Source: Candidatus Thalassarchaeaceae archaeon (lineage in GTDB: Archaea > Thermoplasmatota > Poseidoniia > Poseidoniales > Thalassarchaeaceae). From it: a DNA stretch of 64,000 nucleotides. Shown here in pieces: positions 57,962 to 64,000 of the stretch (the first letter of the stretch is position 1; every line of letters starts with the position of its first letter). The translations under genes were made by a program, and so were the position numbers. The stretch covers positions 62,001-126,000 of the forward strand of contig JASLKP010000001.1 in NCBI GenBank assembly GCA_030747485.1. The letters are read 5' to 3'. The notes below the pieces were generated by a model. It searched no databases. It was given only the letters and a program-made list of their open reading frames with translations, and was not told where the DNA came from.

Positions 57962-59086
57962 CTAGATGAACGGAGGTCGTACAATGACCGCACGTAACGT
58001 TCGACGAGGGTTTGGTGCAATCAAAACCTCTTCTCCGATTTCAACACCTTCAAGATATGCCAACGCAATTCCAACCTTACCAAGACTGGGTGACGGGCCT
58101 CCAGAAGTCACTGTACCAATCACTTCATCACCACGCATTACGGCGTGACCAATCCGTGGAAATGGACCTTTATCGAGTACTTTCAAACCAAGCCACCGTG
58201 CACCTTTACCAGACTGATGCGCATCCTTTGTAGATGCAACACGGTGGCGCCCAATAAATTCGTGATCCATATTCAGTCCAAAGGGTACGAATGTTTCTCC
58301 AGAATCACGCATCAGATTCGTGTCATCAGTCAGCGTTGCTGCACAGAAATCTTGTCCAGAAAGAAGGAAACCTTTCTCCATACGTAATGTATCTCTAGCA
58401 CCCAATCCAACAGGGCTGATTCCATGTCCACCGTCATCCAATAATGCGTCCCATAAGGTTCGAACTTGGTCATTGGGCACAAAAATTTCAACCCCTCTTT
58501 CACCTGTATATCCAGTCCCCTGAATCCAACCAGTAATTCCCAAATCATTGGGTTGAATTTTTTGACCTTTGAAGTGATTCACAACGTTGGATTCGCCCAA
58601 TATGGTGGCAAGGATTTGTGGAGATTTAGGACCTTGTAGAGCCAAAATGCTGGTCTGGTCTGAGAGATTCTCAATCGTAATCCCTTCAGTGAGATGTTGA
58701 TTGAACCAATTCAACATATGCTCAATCATACTTGCATTGGGCACACCAAGAATTTCTGTTTCAGAGACTACACAGAAGATCATGTCATCAATGATGATAC
58801 CATTGTCATCAAGAAAGTGAGTATATGCACATCGTCCGGGTCCAATGAGGCTTGCCTTTTGTGTGCCGATTCCATCCATCCATTCACGGACACCTGCACC
58901 GCTGAATTTGAAAAAACCCATGTGAGAAACATCGAATAAACCGGCATTTTCACGAGTATTGATATGTTCTTCCATCATCGAGGAATACCAAATTGGTAAC
59001 TCAAAACCATGGAAATCAACGAGATTACCGCCTCGTTCATGATGGGCATCGAATAGAGCAGTTCGCACCAACTCGCCCCCCGACAT
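57962..59086 (-). CDS. gcvT: Aminomethyltransferase (glycine cleavage T-protein)
   Basis: 374 aa, of usual length. Family motifs are ELPIWYSSMMEEHINTRENAG-like N-terminal sequence (quoted in part), LFDVSHMG, FLDDNGIIIDD, TGYTGERGVEIF, and GLGARDTLRMEKGF. It releases ammonia from the aminomethyl-lipoyl GcvH and forms methylene-tetrahydropterin. The start is placed at ATG 59086; an in-frame start at 59140 adds a basic, non-homologous N-terminus. It is divergent from pruA with an 86-nt gap that holds a hairpin. Confidence 0.96.
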   Translation of the reverse strand: MSGGELVRTALFDAHHERGGNLVDFHGFELPIWYSSMMEEHINTRENAGLFDVSHMGFFKFSGAGVREWMDGIGTQKASLIGPGRCAYTHFLDDNGIIIDDMIFCVVSETEILGVPNASMIEHMLNWFNQHLTEGITIENLSDQTSILALQGPKSPQILATILGESNVVNHFKGQKIQPNDLGITGWIQGTGYTGERGVEIFVPNDQVRTLWDALLDDGGHGISPVGLGARDTLRMEKGFLLSGQDFCAATLTDDTNLMRDSGETFVPFGLNMDHEFIGRHRVASTKDAHQSGKGARWLGLKVLDKGPFPRIGHAVMRGDEVIGTVTSGGPSPSLGKVGIALAYLEGVEIGEEVLIAPNPRRTLRAVIVRPPFI

Positions 59087-59092
59087 ATGCGT

Positions 59093-59112
59093 AGGGCCGC
59101 CGCGTCGGCCCT
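59093..59112 (-). promoter_or_regulatory. Start-proximal hairpin (gcvT)
   Basis: AGGGCCG and CGGCCCT, a perfect 7-bp stem with a 6-nt loop, 6 nt before the gcvT ATG. It lies in a divergent promoter region. Confidence 0.6.
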
Positions 59113-59161
59113 TGAATCGCACGGCCTCTCGCCCTCGCAACGATGAAAGGCGTTATGTGAA

Positions 59162-59167
59162 GGGAGG
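59162..59167 (+). promoter_or_regulatory. Shine-Dalgarno sequence for pruA
   Basis: GGGAGG in a longer AGGGAGGAGG run, about 5 nt before the ATG at 59173. It fixes the pruA start. Confidence 0.8.
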
Positions 59168-59172
59168 AGGAT

Positions 59173-60792
59173 ATGTCGAACCACCCTGAGAACGAACCAG
59201 TCCTCGGATATGCACCACGTAGCAGCGAAAGGGTCGCGTTACAAGTAGAACTCAATCGCCAAATGAATGAAGTCGTTGAAATACCGTGTATTATCAATGG
59301 AGAGAGAGTATTCACGGGCACAACCACCACACAAGTCATCCCACACAAGCATGGACACATTATTGCAAATGTACACCTTGCAGGGAAGGATGAAATTGCC
59401 GCAGCATGTGATGCTGCAATCAATGCACAGAGTGATTGGATTGACATGGGGCTAGAAGCGCGATGTGCAATTTTTGAGAAATGTGCAGATTTACTCGCTG
59501 GAAATTGGAGGATGAAAGTCAATGCCGCCACAATGTTAAATCAAAGTAAGACTTGCTTTCAAGCAGAAATCGATTCCGCCTGTGAACTGATTGATTTCTG
59601 GAGATTCAATTGCCATTATGCGAGAGAATTCCACGGACTTTACCAACCATTGGTCTCACCTAAGGGTGTTCAAAATTCTACTGAGATTCGTCCACTTGAA
59701 GGGTTTGTGTTGGCGATTACGCCATTCAATTTCTCTAGTATTGCTGCCAATCTACCCAGTGCGCCCGCCATTGTAGGTTGCACAGCAGTATGGAAGCCAT
59801 CGCGAAATTCATATCATTCCAACTACGTATTGATGGAATTAATGATGGAAGCAGGATTACCACCTGGTGTAATCAATTTCGTCCCCAGTAGTGGACCAGA
59901 TATTTCGGATGTTTGCTTATCTAATGCAGAGTTTGCAGGCGTTCACTTCACAGGATCTACTGCTGTATTCCAAGGTCTATGGCAGCGCATTGGCCAAGCC
60001 CTTCCTGAGATGAAATCGTATCCGAGAATTGTCGGAGAAACCGGAGGGAAGGATTTCGTCGTCGCCCATCCAAATTGTGATGAGCAAGGATTGTTAGTCG
60101 CACTTCTCCGAGGGGCATTTGAATATCAGGGTCAGAAGTGTTCAGCTGCCAGTCGAGCCTATGTCCCCACATCTGTTTGGAATCGAATATCCTCCCCACT
60201 CTGTGAGGAAGTGAAGAAAATCAAAATGGGTGATGTATGTGACTTTACCAATTTCATGAGTGCTGTCATTGATCAACGTGCATTTGACAAAATCACAGGA
60301 TACATCAATCGCGCCAAAGAAAACCCAGATTGTGAAATCATCGTTGGAGGGGGGAGCGATGACAGCGTGGGATGGTATATTGAACCAACAATCATTGTCT
60401 CATCGAATCCAAAATCAGAGAGTATGATCGAAGAGATTTTTGGACCAGTTTTGACCGTATATGTGTACGATGATGCTGATTTTGAAGCAACTCTACAATT
60501 GTGTGATGAATCTAGTCCATATGCATTGACTGGTTCCATCTTTGCTACAGATGAGGGAGATATTGATACCGCATTTAATGCCCTTCGATTCACAGCAGGA
60601 AATTTCTACATCAACGACAAACCAACCGGTGCCGCTGTGGCGCAGCAACCCTTCGGAGGTGCACGCGCATCAGGGACAAACGACAAGGCAGGAGGACCAC
60701 TCAACTTGCTACGTTGGATTAGTCCAAGAAGCGTCAAACACACAATCGATATCCCTCATGACTGGGAGTATGCATTCATGAGTGAGGACTGA
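59173..60792 (+). CDS. pruA: L-glutamate gamma-semialdehyde dehydrogenase (1-pyrroline-5-carboxylate dehydrogenase)
   Basis: 539 aa, the length of animal-type (ALDH4A1-like) monofunctional enzymes. It oxidises glutamate semialdehyde to glutamate with NAD+. The catalytic Cys323 is in GQKCSAASRAYVP, the general-base Glu motif is GETGGKDFVVAHP, and the cofactor region is TGSTAVF. The enzyme usually acts after proline dehydrogenase, which is not present here. The putP-like symporter starts 5 nt after its stop codon, so uptake and catabolism of proline are coupled. It could also serve glutamate formation from other P5C sources such as arginine. Confidence 0.95.
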   Translation: MSNHPENEPVLGYAPRSSERVALQVELNRQMNEVVEIPCIINGERVFTGTTTTQVIPHKHGHIIANVHLAGKDEIAAACDAAINAQSDWIDMGLEARCAIFEKCADLLAGNWRMKVNAATMLNQSKTCFQAEIDSACELIDFWRFNCHYAREFHGLYQPLVSPKGVQNSTEIRPLEGFVLAITPFNFSSIAANLPSAPAIVGCTAVWKPSRNSYHSNYVLMELMMEAGLPPGVINFVPSSGPDISDVCLSNAEFAGVHFTGSTAVFQGLWQRIGQALPEMKSYPRIVGETGGKDFVVAHPNCDEQGLLVALLRGAFEYQGQKCSAASRAYVPTSVWNRISSPLCEEVKKIKMGDVCDFTNFMSAVIDQRAFDKITGYINRAKENPDCEIIVGGGSDDSVGWYIEPTIIVSSNPKSESMIEEIFGPVLTVYVYDDADFEATLQLCDESSPYALTGSIFATDEGDIDTAFNALRFTAGNFYINDKPTGAAVAQQPFGGARASGTNDKAGGPLNLLRWISPRSVKHTIDIPHDWEYAFMSED

Positions 60793-60797
60793 ATTTT

Positions 60798-62264
60798 ATG
60801 AATGAAATGTTAGCCTATTCCCTGATGCTCGGCACACTTGCATTCTTTGGGTATATTGGCTATCAAGCAGGAACTGAAAAAGACCTTGATCACGACGCGT
60901 ATCTTTCAGCCAGAGGAACTCAAAATTGGATTAGAATTGGATTGAGTCTATTTGCATCAGGAATGGGAATCTGGATTCTCTTTGGACCTTCAGAGGTAGG
61001 ATATTGGGGTGGATTCTGGGATGTTGTTGGTTACGCAGTTTCAGCATCGACCCCATTCCTACTACTGGCCTATGTCGGGCCTATGATTCGAGAAAAATTA
61101 CCCGAGGGGGTCACTCTTGCAGATTATGTTAGGATGAAGATTGGTCGCCCCATGCAACTCTATGTTGGCCTCATTTCAGTGACCTACATGTTCACATTCC
61201 TGTTCGCTGAATTTACCGCGATTGGAAAGGCCATGGAAGTCCTTGTTGGAATGAAGCCACTCATCCCAATGTTGGCGGTTGCAATCGTAACAAGTGCATA
61301 CACCGCATATGGTGGACTTCCTGCATCCTTGCAGACTGATCGTTGGCAAGCTTGGGTCGTCATTTGGTTGATTGTAGCACTATTCATCATCTTGTTTGCT
61401 AGTGATGTAGGCACACTCATTTCCCAAGCGAAGGCAACCAACCCAGAGGGAGATATCGATTGGAGTATCGGAAGTATGAGTTACATGGATTCATTCTCAT
61501 CAGGACTCGCCTTAGTGGTTGCAATCACAGCGGCAGAAATGTTCTCACAAGGAAATTGGCAACGAACCTATGCATCTCAAGATGACGAGGCATTACGAAA
61601 GGGAGCGTATCTTGCAGCAGGATTGGTATTCCCCTTGGTTTTCATCATGGGGGTACTGGGGACAGTGGTAGCAGGGAGAGGAAATGCTGTAGACCCATCA
61701 GCAGCATTCTTCCTACTCATCGAGGACGCCCATGTTCTCCTAATCTCAGGATTTATCGTGCTCGGCATAGCACTGGTTTGTTCTAGTGTAGATACATTGC
61801 AAAATGCGATTTCGGCTTCGATTACAAGAGACATTTCAGACGGTAAAATGGGCCTCAAACAGGCTCGTATTGCGACGTTGGCGATGATTCCTGTCGCAAT
61901 TTATCTCGCGACTGGACCTACGATTGCAGGATTTACATTCGATGCGATTGGGGTCTTCGAAATCTTCCTTTTCGCTGACCTATTGGCTGCAGCAACTGTG
62001 ATGCCAGTCTTACTCACACTTTGGGACCGAGTCGATTCGAAAGCAGCGCTTGCTGGCGCAGTATGTGGACTGCTCTCTGTGGTTGTCTATGGGACAGTAA
62101 CCGCTGACATCAGTACAGGTGTTGAATACATCTTTTCACCCACCAACGAATTCGGACTGGCCAACCTGTGGGTCTTCCTTTCAGCATTGATTGGATCTGG
62201 AGGCGTAACCATTGTAGGTTCACTCATGATTCCAAAGGAATCAATAGTGAGTGTGGAGCAGTAG
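60798..62264 (+). CDS. putP: Sodium:solute symporter, proline-type (PutP family)
   Basis: 488 aa with about 13 membrane segments and the sodium:solute symporter (SSS) fold. Typical features are GMGIWILFGPSEVGYWGG near the start and SSVDTLQNAISASITRDI in the second half, which resembles the Na+-binding helix of PutP. It probably imports proline together with Na+. The substrate is inferred from its pairing with pruA, 5 nt upstream, and could also be another amino or organic acid. Confidence 0.92.
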   Translation: MNEMLAYSLMLGTLAFFGYIGYQAGTEKDLDHDAYLSARGTQNWIRIGLSLFASGMGIWILFGPSEVGYWGGFWDVVGYAVSASTPFLLLAYVGPMIREKLPEGVTLADYVRMKIGRPMQLYVGLISVTYMFTFLFAEFTAIGKAMEVLVGMKPLIPMLAVAIVTSAYTAYGGLPASLQTDRWQAWVVIWLIVALFIILFASDVGTLISQAKATNPEGDIDWSIGSMSYMDSFSSGLALVVAITAAEMFSQGNWQRTYASQDDEALRKGAYLAAGLVFPLVFIMGVLGTVVAGRGNAVDPSAAFFLLIEDAHVLLISGFIVLGIALVCSSVDTLQNAISASITRDISDGKMGLKQARIATLAMIPVAIYLATGPTIAGFTFDAIGVFEIFLFADLLAAATVMPVLLTLWDRVDSKAALAGAVCGLLSVVVYGTVTADISTGVEYIFSPTNEFGLANLWVFLSALIGSGGVTIVGSLMIPKESIVSVEQ

Positions 62265-62275
62265 TAGTTGGTAAG

Positions 62276-62794
62276 ATGACGATTGGAAGCCCTACTGATA
62301 CGATTACCTACGTGAGAGCGTTGGGATTGATTGTTGGAGGTTATGGGGCCTACACTCGTGATAAACGCAGAGAAACTGATGTTGCTGTCAAAGAGGAAAT
62401 TGTTCGATGTGCTGATCGTGTTAGAACACATGTTGAGAATGTTCATGATGCTGCTTACAGTGATGGAAACATAAAATTGGCCAAAGAATGCACGAAAACA
62501 ATTGAAGAAATCGATGCCTTGCGCAATGATGTTAATCTTGGAGAAACCGGAGGTGAACACCCTTTTTTCAGCAAACAAATTAGTGCAAACAAAAAGACAC
62601 TCAATAAACTCATCAAACATGATCACGAGACATTGACCATTTTGGTCAAGGCTGTAAATCGAAGCAATGACTTAGAGAAGGCTGTCGCTGAAGGTGAAGA
62701 CGGGGTCTCAGAAGTGAGATCCACAAGACAACTTATCAGTAGCGTACGGGGGCATTTTAGCGAACGTCGTGCAGTATTAAGGAAAATCAAGTAA
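62276..62794 (+). CDS. Small coiled-coil protein, unknown
   Basis: 172 aa. A short hydrophobic N-terminal stretch (ALGLIVGGYGAYT) is followed by a highly charged helical region of about 150 residues, probably coiled coil, ending in RAVLRKIK. ATG 62276 is chosen; longer frames reach 62168 but overlap putP. The next gene begins 12 nt later, and its AAGGAGG ribosome binding site overlaps this gene's stop codon, so the two are coupled. I do not recognise the family; it may be a partner of the SPFH-like protein that follows. Confidence 0.78.
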   Translation: MTIGSPTDTITYVRALGLIVGGYGAYTRDKRRETDVAVKEEIVRCADRVRTHVENVHDAAYSDGNIKLAKECTKTIEEIDALRNDVNLGETGGEHPFFSKQISANKKTLNKLIKHDHETLTILVKAVNRSNDLEKAVAEGEDGVSEVRSTRQLISSVRGHFSERRAVLRKIK

Positions 62795-62799
62795 GGAGG
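62793..62799 (+). promoter_or_regulatory. Strong Shine-Dalgarno sequence for the SPFH-like gene
   Basis: AAGGAGG, 7 nt before the ATG at 62807. It overlaps the TAA stop of the preceding gene and fixes the start. Confidence 0.85.
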
Positions 62800-62806
62800 A
62801 AAAGAA

Positions 62807-64000
62807 ATGGCACAACATCGATGGAGACAAAGCCCCGACATTATGTCACGAATGATTGATTCCGGTTCGATTCAATCGTGGTCTGCAAAAGATATCGTTC
62901 TGAAACCAAATGAAACCTGTGTCATCATGTCAGATGGGAAAGTCCAGGATATCCTTTCTGAAACCGTTCTGAAAAATTATGTTGGAGGATTCAGTCGTTG
63001 GTTGGGTGGGAAAATTGGAATGGGTTCAAGAGACCACAAACTCATCTTTGCCATGACTGGCCCCTTTGATTTGTTGATTCTGATGAATGGCCAAACCGCA
63101 GATGGTGAAGCCGTGAAAGGGATGCTAAACATTCGATTGCAAATTCAACGCGATGATGTGCCTAAACTCATCAATATTTTCACCAATAACCAGAGAGAGA
63201 TTAATCTCGCCTTCTTTGAGAAAATGTATTCAAGCGAAATTCTAGCCAGAGTAGCACAACCATTGATTGCAGCACAACCCAATGCAGTAGGTCTGCGTAG
63301 TGTAGATTTCCAAGATTCCTTGGAAATGCGAATGCGTGCTGAAATGCGTGCATCATTTGATCAATATGGACTCACGATGTTGAAAGCACACGCAGTGGTC
63401 AATGAAACAGATTTGGAAAAATTACTGTCTTACAAATCTCAAACAGAAACGATGATGGCAAGAGCCGATGTCATCAATGAGGCATCATTAGCAGCCATCG
63501 AACGTCAACAAAGCATCACCCTTGCAAGAATCACAGCAGAAGCAGATGTTGCCAAAGCAAAGGCCAGAGGAGAGGTCGAGGTCGCCCTTGAGCATGAACT
63601 TCTAGAATTGCGAAAGCAAGAGGCTGAAATGGCTGCTCAGCGCCATGATATGGCCGAGCGACAAGATATTGAAATCTCAGGGGAACAATCTCGGATGGAT
63701 ATCGCCATGAATGCCTTTGAACAAGTCCAAGCCGCTAAGAGGGCGCGATTGGCACAAGAAGCTGAATCCAATTTACAACGTCAAGAACACACAGATAATG
63801 TGCAAACAGAGATGATGAAGATGGCTGCAGAACAAGGTGCACTTACACCAGAAGTGATGCAGACATTTCTAGAACAACAATCTGCACAGAAATCACATGA
63901 CCAAGGAGTGGCTGCCCCTCGCACAGGAGAGCAATCAGCTTGCCCACACTGTGGGAGTGGAGTCGATCTTGACTGGAAGGCCTGTCCATCCTGTGGAAAT
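62807..64000 (+). CDS. SPFH/Band-7-like protein with C-terminal zinc ribbon (partial, cut by window end)
   Basis: At least 398 aa, still open at the window end. The N-terminal third includes GKVQDILSETVLKNYVGG and FDLLILMNGQTADG. A middle SPFH-like region (EILARVAQPLIAAQ ... MRMRAEMRASFDQYGLTMLKA) is followed by a long charged helix with many Glu, Gln, Arg and Ala, probably coiled coil (about 205-360). The end carries CPHCGSGVDLDWKACPSCG, a zinc ribbon. This layout fits SPFH-domain proteins of the COG4260/YdjI type, which form membrane-associated oligomers. The assignment is by overall pattern only. It is probably co-transcribed with the small coiled-coil gene. Confidence 0.8.
   Translation, partial: MAQHRWRQSPDIMSRMIDSGSIQSWSAKDIVLKPNETCVIMSDGKVQDILSETVLKNYVGGFSRWLGGKIGMGSRDHKLIFAMTGPFDLLILMNGQTADGEAVKGMLNIRLQIQRDDVPKLINIFTNNQREINLAFFEKMYSSEILARVAQPLIAAQPNAVGLRSVDFQDSLEMRMRAEMRASFDQYGLTMLKAHAVVNETDLEKLLSYKSQTETMMARADVINEASLAAIERQQSITLARITAEADVAKAKARGEVEVALEHELLELRKQEAEMAAQRHDMAERQDIEISGEQSRMDIAMNAFEQVQAAKRARLAQEAESNLQRQEHTDNVQTEMMKMAAEQGALTPEVMQTFLEQQSAQKSHDQGVAAPRTGEQSACPHCGSGVDLDWKACPSCGN

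Overview
The window looks like a piece of a marine planktonic euryarchaeon, most likely Marine Group II (Candidatus Poseidoniales). This is an inference from gene content: an archaeal AglB oligosaccharyltransferase, a CarS-type CDP-archaeol synthase, a stand-alone GMP synthase ATP-pyrophosphatase subunit, split glycine dehydrogenase (GcvPA/GcvPB), and many very long exported proteins with thrombospondin type-3-like Asp repeats, beta-propellers and a C-terminal membrane anchor. Coding density is very high. No gene-free stretch exceeds 300 bases, and I see no phage, insertion sequence or CRISPR array.

Layout. 1-13 kb (minus strand): an N-terminally anchored subtilase, a giant 3.2-kaa AglB, purD and carS. 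13-18.6 kb: four exported or membrane proteins of unknown role and a CAT-anticodon tRNA. 18.7-25.6 kb (minus): an HD-domain phosphohydrolase, two lipoproteins (an Asp-box sialidase-like propeller and a subtilase) that share a leader and signal region, a membrane protein, and a third subtilase. 25.7-29.1 kb (plus): an exported OB-fold-like protein and a TctA-family permease. 29.1-38.2 kb (plus): a 1.6-kaa lamin-tail/phospholipase-D surface protein, a 2-oxoglutarate/Fe(II) oxygenase, a thymidine phosphorylase and a PKD surface protein. 38.2-39.7 kb: glyA (minus) and tRNA-Asn (plus). 39.8-45.9 kb (plus): a 1.5-kaa Asp-repeat surface protein, then purE and guaA-B. 45.9-59.1 kb: gcvPB, gcvPA and gcvT (minus), interrupted by an epimerase and two tandem paralogous giant surface proteins. 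59.2-64 kb (plus): pruA, putP, a small coiled-coil protein and the start of an SPFH-like protein with a zinc ribbon, cut off by the window end.

How it fits together. Housekeeping genes cover purine synthesis (purD, purE, guaA-B), glycine/serine C1 metabolism (glyA, gcvT, gcvPA, gcvPB; no gcvH here), nucleoside salvage (deoA-like) and proline/glutamate use (putP, pruA). Between them lie about a dozen exported or anchored proteins: three subtilases, a sialidase-like propeller, a PLD enzyme and several Asp-repeat proteins. This fits an organism that degrades protein, glycan and nucleic acid or lipid at its surface, with an enlarged AglB glycosylating the exported proteins.

The most unusual signals are: (1) perfect or near-perfect hairpins (6-8 bp stem, usually a 3-4 nt loop) placed 2-14 nt before the start codons of about ten genes, mostly exported ones; (2) the three-part giant AglB; (3) the lamin-tail/PLD fusion; (4) a perfect 42-bp repeat with a shared lipoprotein signal region upstream of two unrelated mature domains; (5) convergent gene pairs whose stop codons abut with 0-2 nt between them.
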